Assembly: GCF_000003195.3 (NCBI RefSeq)
Contig: NC_012874.2
Coordinates: 58,806,156-58,870,155, forward strand
Origin: Sorghum bicolor
Taxonomy: Eukaryota; Streptophyta; Magnoliopsida; Poales; Poaceae
Reading direction: 5' to 3'
Length of the DNA: 64,000 nucleotides
This document shows positions 24,511 through 36,636 of this stretch, piece after piece. The notes under the pieces are model-generated. The model was given only the letters and a program-made list of their open reading frames with translations, did not search any database and had not been told where the DNA came from. The stretch's first letter is position 1. Each line of letters opens with the position of its first letter. The translations under genes were made by a program, and so were the position numbers.

Positions 24511-26009
24511 GACATCGGACACAAGTGTTGGAAACATTATCGAGTTAACATGTTTACACAATGGGTGAAGTGTTGGAAGAATTGGAGAAGCCTTGGGTAC
24601 ATCGGATAATGTTGATACTTGCATCAGATGCTAGGATGTAGTATCTGATGGCATACCCTAGGCTTGGCTAGGCGACACAGAGACATTTGACGCTAGCACT
24701 ATGGACATCACACACTTAGTGATTGTGTCCGATGTGTTTTGGCTACCCTCTATCTCAAAATAATTCTTTGGACAATGCACAAGACGCTAGCGAAGAATGC
24801 ATCAGACGCAATGCTAACAATGTTCTCTTGTTGACCATGTAGTCAATGTGACATCAGACGATAAATCATGTCCATTGTAGGGCATTGGACACATCCGATG
24901 TCGAATTGGTGTCTCCAAACCCTTACTAGATCACATTGGATGCTAGGGACAGTCATTTAGACACTAGTGAGCTAGCGCACACAGATCGAATAGGCATTGG
25001 GAGGCAATAGTTGACTTCAAACGGTCATAAACACATGGCATCAAACTATGCATTGGATGCCGGCAAGTTTGCTTGATGTAGACACTATTGTGTTCGATGG
25101 TCGTGTAGGTTTTATAGTGAAGGGGAAACAACTATGTCAAGGTTGGGAGGTCTATATGAATGCCAAGGCTGGCTATTACTCACACACTTAGATATTTTGA
25201 TCATTGATACATCCTTGTCAGCTAAGCCAAACCTCTCTCACTTGTCTCCTTCATTGATTCATCATCCTAATGAGTTTGGGAGTGATCCTAGTTGCATTTG
25301 CTTAGAGTTTGATGATTTAGTGGCACTAGTGATTGTGTGAGTTGTGGGATTGCTTGTTACTCGTGGCAGTTGACACCACCAAGATAGCTTGAAATAGGAG
25401 GACCATTGAGCGGAGGGTGGTGCTTGTCTCTAGATCCAATCTGATAGTGGTGATTTGTGAGGGGTTCTTGTGCATGACTTGTGTACCCTCACTTGTGGTT
25501 GTGGTTCATATGGTGCCCTTGTGTAAGGCTAGGCATGTCATGCCTAATAGCATATGAACCACCAAGTGAGTGTGTTGTCACAATGTGGACTAAGTTGCCG
25601 CCAAGCCACTAAACCATGAGATAAATCAGTGCGTCGTCATTGGTATTCTTGTGGTTGATTTATCACTTTCCTGGCTCTATATATTGCTCTAGCATTCTTG
25701 CGTTACGTTTATTGATATACTTATTTTGTGTAGAGCTTGCTTGTTTATCTGGTGCAGCTAGGTGTTTAGTTTAGTTGTAACTAGTTCTCTCTAGCTCATT
25801 AGTTGTAGTAGTAGTGACTTATATAGGTTGCTTTTTGTGTGTACTTGATATAGAGATCATAGCAACTAGCATGTGGTAGGTGGCTTGCCTTTGGTAAGGT
25901 TGAGCTAGAGCAAAACCACATTTTTGCCATATTTTTGTCTAACCAAATTTGCTGTAGTGAATTGGTAGAATTTTTATTAGGCTATTCACCCCTCTTCTAG
26001 CCATTTAGG
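24511..26009 (+). repeat. LTR-like block between the direct repeats, identity uncertain
   Basis: It is rich in words such as CATCGGA and GGATGCTAG in its first half and ends with TTTTTATTAGGCTATTCACCCCTC, quoted here as TATTAGGCTATTCACCCC. That pattern resembles the 3' end of some large copia (SIRE/Maximus-type) LTRs. I found no clean TG...CA ends or target duplication, so this is a tentative reading. Confidence 0.35.
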
Positions 26010-27244
26010 ACCATTCACTAATTCAGAGTTCAGACAAGAAAGTTACACCATATGGAAGATCATGACACAGACCTAATTGGAAGTGGATAGAGATTGTTAG
26101 GTGACCCAAATAATGGTTGGGGACCTAGACCTAAACCCAATGGGTCTCAAACTTGCTCTAGAGTCTCTTTACTCATTATGCAGCCCAAGTGAAGTGGTGT
26201 AAGAACTAGAGACTATAATTGGAGGTCGTGTGACCTCATTCTAGGTTGGCCAACCCAACAAAAGACCAACTAGAGGCAACCTTTCCATGTCATACATGGA
26301 AACACACTTAGGAGTCTTCTCAGGCATCGGTTGAATATGAAGTGCAGCCAAGTGGATGTCACACAGATCCATGTGCCCATCCAACTGAACTAAATGAAGT
26401 CCAATTTGACCAAAACTCCACACAAGCTTGTTTGGATCGTAGATCAATGTACCAACAAAAGATGGATGACATGTATGTGTAGGTGCTAGGTCGGGACCCC
26501 AAGGTAGGTTGGCCAACCTAGCTAGAGGTCCCACCAAACCACCTTAGAAACTTTTCAGCCACCATTAGGAAACAACATGAAGTATTGGATCATTAGGCGA
26601 TGGAAATGGAGGGTTCAACTATCCCTCAATGAGGTCAACAAACCTTGATGGATGTGGGCCTCTTTGTGAGCTACATTTGGGATTCTTCTTAGTATAAGGT
26701 ACTTGGCATGGCTAAGTAAGTGCTTACTTCATTGTTCATTGGCACATTGTTCTATAAATGCTCTAGTCTACCTTTGGTACCTACATAAGAGTAGTATTCA
26801 ATACTGTAGGAGTGGTGCTAAGACTATAGTTTACTATTGTTTGTGGCTTGCTCCTTGGATATCTGGTAGCTAGTGGGTGGTCATAGACCCACCAAGTCTC
26901 TATATTCCACAATGAGTTTGGGAAAGTTCTTAAAGCATAGGGCTTGAAGCTGTAATGACACAAGTTATCTTTGGCAAGACTTGACTAAAGCAGATCTTGG
27001 TAATCTCTTCTTTGAGTGAGTAACATCATCATAAAGTTTCTCTATACACGATTTGTCCTAAAACCTTGTTGTCTTAGGAAGAACTTAAATCTTAGTAGAG
27101 CACTCACATTTCCCATGGAAATTGATACCTTAGAATACTTCCGGATGAAAGCTACATTGACAACTGTGCTCTTGGGTTTTACCTATTTGCCACATAGTGT
27201 CAACAATTGCACAATAAGCTTCCTTCTTCTTGCCAATAAAGAAT
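26010..27244 (+). repeat. long direct repeat, copy A'
   Basis: The second copy of the 1-kb repeat at 23520-24510, in the same orientation but about 240 bp longer because of internal indels, for example an extra stretch around 26130-26180 and another at 26540-26640. It is clearly diverged. No gene is seen. Confidence 0.65.
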
Positions 27245-28439
27245 GTAGTGTGGAGGTGATCGACCCCACAAGAATGTTGTTGTGGAGGTTTCGTACCCCA
27301 CAAGAACGACTAACTATTGGATGCTAACTCGACTTACTAAATGTAACACAGTTATCATTTGTGTTCATCATGTAGGTACCGATAAGGAGTTCTCATGAAG
27401 CACATCCAGTTCTCATCAACATCATCATCTGACAGGAGTTGTCTGAATAGCCAAGCTAGAAGTACCGCAACCATGTTGCTCGACCACAAGTTGTCTAGCC
27501 ATGAGGAAGAAGAAGTGCAGTCAACTATGACAAGGATTCATGTCTTCAACGATGATAGTCACATTGTTATCCAGAATGATTTGGTGAGCATGCTAGAACT
27601 TCAACATCCTAGCAAGCTAAACTTTTGAACCTACATGCACCTACGGCTTTAGCTCATTTTCAAAAAATCATAAAAATATTAATTCTAAAATAGTGTTTTC
27701 CTTGGCGGTTTACAATATCACTCAAAGAAATGGTTGTTTCCTTTTTTTAGAAAAAGGGAATATATTAATATCCCAACTTCTACATCGACTAATGCATATA
27801 GTTGTTTATTATTACAAGCGAGCAAGACTAAGTCCAAGAAATCTCAAACACAAAGTTTTGAGCCATTAAAACTTCAAAAGTTGCGAAAAGAGAAGACTAC
27901 AGATCAATTCTGTTGATAAATCTCCAGCCATGTCTTGCAAACACCTCTATTGCAGTTGTTTCAATAATCCAACAACCCGCCTTCCTGACATGGCGATGAT
28001 CCTCCTCCTTCTGAAGTAATGTCCAGCCCTTGGAGGTTTACAATAATAATCAAGGGAAATTGTATATTATCGTCTGGCATAGTGGAACTGCAAAGTGTAC
28101 CAATTACCTTGGTGTTTACTACAACCACTAAAGAAATAATTATTCCTTGACAGCTGGATTTCGACACTCAAGGAAATTCTAGGCGGACACGGCATTTCCA
28201 TGCTATGCTTTGTCCATGTCGCGGTACAAATGTGGAAAGTTGTTTCTTCCGCACTGGAAAAATTTGTTTGTGAGGTCGTGTTACCCATGCATGTTATTAT
28301 CCACAACAAGTTGCACTAGTGAACCATTACAATATTGCAACATATATGTCACTTTCCTAATTAATTTGATAATTTAGACATTTTAGTTCAAACTAATCAA
28401 GCTGGTTCAAATGATAAATTTGCTTTGTCATTCATCAAG
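27245..28439. other. unassigned intergenic DNA
   Basis: AT-rich sequence. Two imperfect copies of GTGGAGGT...CCCCACAAGAA stand at 27252 and 27282. An open frame at 27395-27628 has no recognisable similarity. Nothing else is supported. Confidence 0.4.
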
Positions 28440-28785
28440 AGCTAGCATGGGTTTGTGAATTGATCATAAATCAGCTGGTCGGGTTCTCTGTGGTGGAAAC
28501 AAATCCATCCGGGTTCAAGTCCTTGACCTGGCACTGATATTCGTATTTTCTAGGATTTATTCTAGGACTTAACGACACTATGTTTTCAGTGGTAGGCGAT
28601 ATCCATGTCGACAGTGAGGCACCTATGGTGACTTTGTGAATCTCGTGATCTGCCAGCTCAGGCCTTCCAAGGTGCTCATAAAGGTAGGGTTTGTATATGT
28701 CTGTTCATAAGAGTGAGTGTGCGTGCGTTGCAATCGAGTGTCTGTGTTTTAGTGTGTAATTCTCAAAAAAAGCTAGCATGGGTTT
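28440..28785 (+). mobile_element. tRNA-derived SINE with 15-bp target duplication
   Basis: The body (28455-28770) carries an RNA polymerase III B-box match, GGTTCAAGTCC, at 28512-28522, with an A-box-like region (TCAGCTGGTCGGG) about 40 bases upstream. It continues with the grass SINE-type segment GGTGACTTTGTGAATCTC and ends in TCTCAAAAAA. It is bordered by perfect 15-bp direct repeats AGCTAGCATGGGTTT at 28440-28454 and 28771-28785. SINEs are non-coding and depend on LINE enzymes for copying. Confidence 0.85.
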
Positions 28786-29119
28786 AAAGCTTGCTCGTGC
28801 TTGCAAGCTGGACAATATATAACTAATTCACTACTGGTACACATATGAGTCTCCAATCCAATACATCGTAATAGCCTTCTCACTTGCCTGCTATATAATA
28901 ATACTAGTAAACATACCCGTGACGTGATCCACGTATTAAAATTGGACACTGTATGCATCACTAGACGCGAGTTGTTCTAAGTCGTAGGAGGGATCAAGTA
29001 AGACACAAGACAGAAGAAAACTCTCTATTAGCCCGTAGTTAGGGAGAGATGGATAAAAGAAATAGAGATGAAATTTATGCTATAGAAATATTAATTAGGT
29101 CTACATATAGATATATATA

Positions 29120-29219
29120 NNNNNNNNNNNNNNNNNNNNNNNNNNNNNNNNNNNNNNNNNNNNNNNNNNNNNNNNNNNNNNNNNNNNNNNNNNNNNNNNN
29201 NNNNNNNNNNNNNNNNNNN
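29120..29219. other. assembly gap (100 N)
   Basis: Exactly 100 N flanked by TA-rich microsatellite sequence on both sides. The round number suggests a placeholder of unknown true length. Confidence 0.95.
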
Positions 29220-29552
29220 ATATATATAGATAATACATTGCACTCGGCCGGCATGGCATTTTTATGTATAATAATGGTCAAACTACTGATGCATGCACAC
29301 TAATCATTTACATGTTTAATTAGCAAGCTATTAGCTAGCATTGAAATCAGAAGGCAATCATGATGATATAGTTGAACGCAAGAATCAGACAAAATGGCAC
29401 AGAGCGTTCCCTGTTTATTTTGTCGCTTTTAGAGTACCCAAGTACGACCATGTCAATTCGCATATATATATCAAATATGCCTCCACCCGTACGATGATAG
29501 TCCGTTTTAATTCCTTTTTGCCTCTGCTGATGAAGCATAACTTAATTGTTTA

Positions 29553-29898
29553 GGCCCTGTTTAGATTAGAGATAAAAAAATTTTGGGTGTCACATCGGAT
29601 GTGTCGGAAGGATGTCGGGAGGAGTTTTTAGAAACTAATAAAAAAACAAATTACATAGCTCATCAGGAAACTACAAGATAAATCTATTAAGCATAATTAA
29701 TCTATCATTAGCACATGTGAGTTACTGTAGCACTTAAGGCTAATCATGAAGTAACTAGGCTTAAAAGATTTGTCTCACGTTTTTCAATCAAACTGTGTAA
29801 TTAGTTTATTTTTTTATGTACATTTAATGTTTCATGCATGTGTCTAAATATTCGATGAGATGGACGAAAAAATTTTAGGTGGAGAACTAAACACGGCC
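29553..29898. mobile_element. Tourist-like MITE
   Basis: Inverted ends GGCCCTGTTTAG and CTAAACACGGCC bound a 346-bp AT-rich body, flanked by TTA target duplications at 29550-29552 and 29899-29901. The body has the ACTAGGCTTAAAAGATT segment shared with the MITEs near 51722, 52269, 59155 and 62286. TTA duplications are typical of the PIF/Harbinger (Tourist) group. Confidence 0.85.
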
Positions 29899-29901
29899 TT
29901 A

Positions 29902-31652
29902 GTCAGCTCTATCCCTTTCATAAACATGCGTGCAAGCATGCATGTCATGGATCGAGCTGCGACGACATACAGAACCGCCGGCTAATAGATGTTCGGTTTG
30001 GCGGTGGGTTGTGGTAGTGGAATAATGGATCATCACCGGATCCTAGTTCAAAATCTGCGGAACACAGGGAATGAGAGATGAATGATTTAGATACAAAAAA
30101 CAGATCACCTTCTCATCCATGTCGTAAGCACGCGTATATGAAATGGAATCTTGTTTGGCTGCACACCAATGCGTCCTAGTTTATATGGGTGGGAGTTGTT
30201 TTTTTAGCAACTGGCAAGAGCTTCGCCTATCATTTAAGGGAAAAGAGTTTTATGTAAACTGATCGAAAATACCCGAACAGAACAAGAAGCGCTCAAATAA
30301 AGTACGGGTGGAAAGGTATTGAGATGGGTAACTAAGAATATTTTTATAATGGTTGGAGAGGCGATGAGAAACGATTGGTGTGTCTAGAATCGATAGATCC
30401 AAAACATGAAAAACGATGAGGTGATGAGAGACGATAGGTGTGTCTATGGTCGGTGGGCCATAGACGTCACATCGTCTCCGAAATTATGGAGATTAGGACC
30501 CTAAATAGACAAGTGGTAATTTCTTTTTTATATATTTCTTATTTCAATAAAGAGTAAAAGCGTAAATTCATAATTATAAAAATAATATTTTGAGTAGCAT
30601 AGGTGTATGATTCAAGTGCTATAGTTAGTTAGATTAGATAAAAATCGTCTTTTTAAGTTTTTTTAAATATTCTAAGGCTTTCACTCGTTGGCGTCCACCA
30701 ATATGTGTTACAGGGAGCCGTCGCCGCCGATGATAGAGGTTGGGGTATGAGAGAACCTTGTACAATGACGTTATTACTCTTTTACAAATTAAATCAAGAA
30801 AATAAGTTTTTTAGGGGAGACGTTGACAGACTATTGGAAGCGCTTCCAGGCATTATAAAAGATCTCGGGTAACTTAATTAATATTTGACTCTAATAACTC
30901 GCCCCACTCATATGGAATAAGTTGGATTGATGTGTACTAAACAAAGCCTAAAATGATCTGGCGGGTATTTTCATTATGAAAATAACTTGGGTGGTTGAAT
31001 ATATTATGACCGCACCTTTCTAGCTCATCCATCGTCATAAGACAGGTGAGGAGTGTAATATGAAAAAAACGATGTTGTTATGTCAAAGTCCATAGATAGA
31101 GAGAAGGATGAATATCATGCTGACAAACCCGTCAAAAAGAAGGGCGCAGAGGGCATATTATCTACATAAGTATAGGAGCTATAACCTTTGTGAAAACCCA
31201 AACAGATCCACATAAAACAGAATTCTCTGAGAAGGCGAGGGTCCATTCTTGATTATCTTGATGTTCAAGAATGACAAGTATACGATCCAGGAAAGGAATT
31301 GAACACCTCACCATGGACCATGGCTGAGACGTAGCTTGGAATATGGATATAGAGTACTTCTGAATATTGTCTAGGAACTTCCTTTCCTTGCCCAAGTATC
31401 ATCCACAAGAAGATTTAATTTCTGGAGGTGTCGAAGTCAAACAGTCTTGTCAAAGGCTACATGGCCCCCTCTCAGTTGGTTGCACCTACTACCCTAATCG
31501 GTGACGCATTCGATTCATCATCAGTGAAAAAATTCACAGCAGTTGCGTAAATCCTGCTGCTGTTCAAGCCAAGTGCTGGTTAGACACACACAAAAAAAAA
31601 AGGAAAAAGCTATCCGGAGTAATTTTCTTTGACAATGCAATCACGATAGGAA
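29902..31652. other. unassigned intergenic DNA
   Basis: No gene is recognised. A short imperfect direct repeat (GATGAGA.ACGAT.GGTGTGTCTA) occurs at about 30362 and 30424. A minus-strand open frame at 31162-31395 has no recognisable similarity. Confidence 0.4.
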
Positions 31653-31657
31653 CGAAT

Positions 31658-31984
31658 TGTTGGAGTTGTTCCAAATTCACTTCAGGATATTGGCCGGGCT
31701 TCTGACGGAGCGAAGTGGAGGCCCGTCGCCGGAGGCTTGATTCTCTTGTAAGCCGGAGGCTTGGGCCGGTACGGTATATATGCCCTTGTTAGGTTTGCAT
31801 GGAGACTTGATTCTCTTGTAAGCCGTCATAGGCGTGTAACCCAAAGCTCTTGAGATAGTGAGATTATTGCCGGCGGGTGCCCGTGGTTTTTCTCCTTCGC
31901 ATTGAAAGGGTTTTCCACGTAAATCGTGTGTCTTCGCTGTGATTGATTTCGTTTACTTCATATTCCTATACGTCGTTCATAACA
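31658..31984 (+). repeat. solo LTR with 5-bp target duplication
   Basis: A 327-bp segment TGTTGGAG...CATAACA is bounded by CGAAT at 31653-31657 and again at 31985-31989. It contains a TATA-like GGTATATATG near 31770 and the phrase GTAACCCAAAGCTCTTGAG. An internal direct duplication of CTTGATTCTCTTGTAAGCC occurs at about 31737 and 31806. There is no adjoining retrotransposon body, so it is a solo LTR. The short length and sequence style suggest Ty1/copia (inference). Confidence 0.85.
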
Positions 31985-31989
31985 CGAAT

Positions 31990-32925
31990 CCGCTAGTATT
32001 ACCTAATGCTGAAAAATTCAAAACCATCAATTAGAAAATATAATTATGCCTATATATGTATATGTACCAATCATCGTTATATGTTGCAATTTGATGTCCC
32101 ATATGACAGTCGCGTCGTCGATGGGGCCGTGACAACTCTGGCTGACGAAATGTGTAGTAACTAGATAGACAAATAGTACATTTGAAGCTCCTACTCTGCC
32201 CTAGATGTCATTTCAGATAGATGGATCCGCAAAGCTTGTAGAGGCCATATCGATCCGATCCTCCATAGTTTTCGGTAACGATGACGACCGTACCCGATGA
32301 ATCGACTCCGCGACCTACCCACCCGATCGCTTACATCTTCACGACATCACCACTGCATGCACTGATGCACAGTTCTGCTTTTGTAAGCCATACAACTAAT
32401 AGTGGTTGCAGGATTCTTCTGCATGAAATTAAGACATGAGATCCAAAGATATTATTGATATGGTCATCGTTGCGCAGGCAGCAGGGGCATTCCTCGACAA
32501 CATCTGCCATAATCGAGAGCCATCCTTTCTGAAAGCCATCCAACAACCGTGCCATACCAAACTAAACCATAGGAAAAGCATCCGTCCTATATATATGGCT
32601 ATATGCCCACATTGGAGCGATCGATTGGCCGTCCACATCGCAATTGCATCCATCATTGTCCTTATCAGCTAGCTAGTGGCCAAGCTTGCACTTCACCAAC
32701 AACATATATGCATGGTTCTAGGCCACTATACGTACCCATTTCAGGTAATGCACGCTAGTTTCTAGCGTTTCTTTTTCTATGACGACCACTATACTTGCTC
32801 GACCTGCTGACCTGTTTACAGATTGCTTGGGATACAAACAATGAGGATCCAGAACAAGGTTGAACAGAATATGTCCTGAAATTTCCCCGACCATACAATT
32901 CCTCTTTAAAATTGAGGAGGTCCTA
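31990..32925. other. unassigned intergenic DNA
   Basis: Overlapping open frames on both strands at 32331-32672 show no domain I recognise; the Cys pair CPCC on the minus strand is not enough for a call. Nothing else is supported. Confidence 0.35.
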
Positions 32926-33186
32926 TGCTGTTTGGATCCACCCAACTAAACTTTATAGCTAGCTAAAATATCAAAACTAACTTTAGCCAACTAAACCTTT
33001 TCGAGCTAAATTTTAACGGGTGTTTTAGATCCTCGAGATAATGACTCTCAGTTAAACTTTAGTTGGCTTTAGCTAGGTTCAAACAGCTAAACTCAATTAA
33101 ACTTTAGCTAGTCTTTTAGCTGGATCGTTTGGATGTCTAGCAGCTAAATTTAGCCAGCTGAAGTTTAGTTGATAGATCCAAGCATG
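32926..33186. mobile_element. palindromic MITE, 'AACTAAA' type
   Basis: The left end, TGTTTGGATCCACCCAACTA, is mirrored by TTGATAGATCCAAGCATG at the right. The interior repeats AACTTTAGC/GCTAAAGTT words on both strands and would fold into a long hairpin. Exact borders and target duplication are not certain. Confidence 0.6.
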
Positions 33187-33596
33187 CTCTATATATGGCG
33201 CTATGCTTGGTGAGTGCAAGTGCAAGTTGTGACTAACTTGTAGTGGTGGGCAAATGCATGACGTCTTTCTGATACTCACAACATGGTTTTGAGAGTGAAG
33301 CATCAGAGCAAGCAGCCATTGCGCTTGCGTTGTAGTTGCTGGGATATACTACTACCAAGTACAAGGAGCTAGCTAACTAGATCTAGCTGGGGGGAAGATG
33401 TATGTTTTCCAGTAACATAGAGAATGACTCACTAGCAGATGTTTGTACCTACTAACCGAACCAGAAAGGACGTAGATTAAGGATGCCATTAGCACAATTT
33501 CAACAAGCTGGGTGATAAGTTGTATGCTAGTGCCACCATACTTCTCGAGGCCGTTTCACACGTGCGGATGGCCGGTGCAGTTTGCGATGACATTCT

Positions 33597-35085
33597 TGTT
33601 GCAAGTGAAAATGTAAATGCGAGGAATACAATGGAAATAATGAACTCGGGTGTCTTTCTTTATTCCATTCGTCGATATTTATATAGAGTAGGGAGAAGGG
33701 GAAACTCTTCCCTCAAGTAAACACGAGCCCGCCATCGGAGTTGTGGCGAAATGTCATTTAGGGATCGGTCTTCACAGGGAGTCACGGGGAAGACTCGTTG
33801 GGGAACCGATCTTCACAGAGACAGATCTCTCCACCTTGAGGCTATTAGGATAAGACCAAAGGGAGAATCCGAGAAGATGAGATCATCTCTGGATATTAAC
33901 ACTCCTTCTTGATCGAATCCACTATTGACATCAATGAATCGTATTGCTCCTCCAAAAATTCCTTTAGGATAAAAACGAGGAAAATACATGTGTATATGTG
34001 CTATAGGAAAACTCCTTAAATCCGCTTGGGAAAAGAAAGAGAAAGTTATAGTACTTAATAGTTGCCTCATTGTAAACTAAGATGAAAAAAACTTTTCAGA
34101 AGAAAACTCATGTGACGATATGTCTTTCATACTCCTTTGAAAACCCCTATAGGGAAAACAAGGAATATGACATTCTTGTGTTAATATTACCTCATTAAGA
34201 ACTCCTTATGAGAAACCTTGTGAGGAAAAATCATGAATAGAAAAGAGTATAATATAATGGTGTAGACTGGCCAATGTCTAGGAGATTTGTCCCCCTGAAT
34301 CGTGCAAATCCCAAAGTCGTCGCATACCAATTCCTTCGACGTATTTTTCAAGTGAGGAAGCTAGTAGGGACTTAGTGAATAAATCAGCGAGGTTGTTGCA
34401 TGATTTGGTTTTTAAGATATCAATCTCTCCATTTTGTTTTAATTCATGAGGATAGAACAACTTTGGAGATATGTGTTTGTTGATATTGCTCTTGATGTTG
34501 CCTGTCTCCATCTGTGTAACCCAAGCCTCATTATCTTCGTACATAATGGTTGGAGTTGTGATAGCGTTAAGACCACAAGATTATTGTATGTGGTTGATCA
34601 TTCTGTGAAGCCAAACACATTCACGTAAGGACTCATATAGCGTGACTATTTTAGAATGATTCATGGACATTGTTACCAAAGTTTGTTTGGATGATGTCCA
34701 TGATATGGTAGTTCCATTGTGTAAGAACACAAAACCTGTTTATGATCTACCATTGTGGAGGTCAGATTCATATCCAGCATCGATGTATCCTATCACATTG
34801 GAACTTGCACCTCTTTGGAAGAGTAGTCCGAAGTCCCTTATGCCATTAACATATTTGAGAATCTATTTTACTCCTGTCTAGTGTCTCTTGGTAGGAGCAA
34901 AACTATGCCTTGCTAACAAATTCACTACGGAAGTGATGTCAGGCCTAGTGCTATTGGCAAAGCAAATCAGTGCCCCAATGGCACAAAGGTATGGGACATG
35001 TGGTCCTAAGATTTCCTCCCCCTCATCTTGAGGTCTGAATGGATCAATATTTAGTCCTAAAGATCAAACGAATGGGTTTTCGAGT
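33597..35085 (-). mobile_element. truncated Ty1/copia retrotransposon, 3' end
   Basis: On the minus strand the order is RT/RNase H remnant (35085-34278), a 365-bp untranslated stretch, a purine-rich tract (TCAAGAAGGAG, 33912-33902) and a 305-bp 3' LTR (33901-33597). The LTR starts TGTTAATATCC, ends CTTGCAACA, and has a TATA box (CTATATAAAT). The 5' part is missing, cut off near 35085 where CACTA-like sequence begins. Confidence 0.75.
34278..35085 (-). pseudogene. copia reverse transcriptase/RNase H remnant
   Basis: Minus-strand frames read DPFRPQDEGEEILGPHVPYL, AIGALICFANSTRPDI, then GYIDAGYESDLHNGRS, ISWTSSKQTLV and finally the open block 34544-34278. That block has YEDNEAWVTQ, KHISPKLFYPHEL and NLADLFTKSL, ending GMRRL. 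This is the characteristic end of Ty1/copia polyproteins. Several stops, including CAG-to-TAG-like ones, show it is dead. Confidence 0.82.
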
Positions 35086-35695
35086 ATAGATTCCTTTGGT
35101 ATGAACTCTATACAATCTTGTGAATAAAATATTTCAGCATCAAAATGACTTCATATAAAAAAGTTGTGAAACTACAAAGTTGCATAACTTTTCAACATCT
35201 ATAACTTTTCTTTTGGTTATTTGTGCATCTAAGTTCCTTCCTACCACTACACACTCACTTGTAACTGTACAATATGGATCCTTTGGTAGATATTAACTCT
35301 ATAAAATCTTGTGTATCAAATATTTTGGCATCAAAATGACTTAAAACAAAAAGGTTTTCAACTACAAAATTGTAGATCTTATTGAGTACTATAACTTTCG
35401 TTCATGTTCATTGAAGATCATATGAGAAAGTTATGAAGTTTAACGTGCATTCTATCACTATCAGGTCACGTCTCAAACCAGCAGTGATGATAGAATCACC
35501 GCCGGTTCAAACAAAAAACTAGCAATGACAAGAACGGATAATGATGGCCCCTAATTAATATTACAATCATTGGTCCTATAGTTGCCAATTCAAGCCACAA
35601 TGCAGCAACGATGAAGAGAGCTCACACACACTATTGCTGCTGGTTCTTAAGAAACCAGTAGTGATGGGCCAATAATGAAGGTTAGATTTGTAGTA
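35086..35695. mobile_element. CACTA-like transposon remnant (tentative)
   Basis: Two imperfect direct copies of a ~120-bp unit begin near 35090 and 35277 and share CATCAAAATGACTT. They are followed by subterminal words of the type CCAGCAGTGATGATAGAATC and GAAACCAGTAGTGATGGGCC, and an end-like TTTGTAGTAATAATG whose complement resembles degenerate CACTACTACAAA. The borders are vague. Confidence 0.4.
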
Positions 35696-36213
35696 ATAAT
35701 GGAGAGAAACTTTATGTTGAAATTGTATCCTTGAAGAGATCTATAACTTTGCAGTTGATATTTTTTAATTTCAAATTATTTGGATCCTGAAAAATCTCTT
35801 TGAAGTTCTTAAATTTTGGAAATTCGAATTTTTAGAATGTTTGGAACGACCCCGAACGGAGAAATAACCAAAACTGAAGTTACAGATCTCAAAAAAAATC
35901 TTAAATGACGCTGCAATTTATAACATTTCATTTTAAAAAATCTATGGTCTCACTCTAAAATCAAATTTTTTCCTGTTGGGCATGGTCGAGAAACGTCGGT
36001 AGGCTCCTCGCCACTGTCAATGGCGCGCCATTGTGGCCGCCACTGTTCCGGCTAGCCACCTCCTCTCTTTTTCGCCTTGTCTAATCTCGGCCATCCATCT
36101 TTGATCCAACGACCGAGATCGGGCCGATACCCTTTTCGCATGGTCGTTTTCCTTAAGTGCCCCTTGGGTTCCATGCATTTTTGCCAGCAATCCTTGGCCA
36201 AAGTGAAAATCTG

Positions 36214-36379
36214 GATTTTGTTTATTTATTTTAATTCATTTAATCTTTGAAGTAATAACAGTTCGGCCACTGTACTGTTTCGCTTATAAATTCATCGATT
36301 TTGTTTATTTATTCTAATTCATTTAATCTTTGAAGTAATAACAGTTCGGCCACTGTACTGTTTCGCTAGAAAATTCATC
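36214..36379 (+). repeat. tandem duplication, 83-bp unit, two copies
   Basis: The unit starting GATTTTGTTTATTTATT at 36214 repeats from 36297 with only a few differences and includes ACAGTTCGGCCACTGTACTG in both. It lies inside the LTR, so it is younger than the LTR itself. Confidence 0.85.
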
Positions 36380-36636
36380 GTTTTGGCTCTATTTGACCCG
36401 TTCAATTTGCATCAGTTTCATAATTTTGTAAGCTTCATGTTGACCACAGTTGACTATGTTTGTCAGTGTTAAAATTCATAGTTAAATACAACTCCTTAGG
36501 TCACTCTAGAGAGCTAGTTTAATTTGTAACTTTCGCGTCTTAGCTACGTTTTTTTTGAATTTCGTATTGACATGATCGTAGTAACATGAAGATGTTTCTA
36601 AAAAACCTTTTATCTTAATTTATTTACCGGTGTATT

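Noticed and set aside
32331..32672. Candidate gene with overlapping ORFs on both strands
   Set aside because: No recognisable domain, no splice structure and mutual overlap on opposite strands; kept as unassigned.
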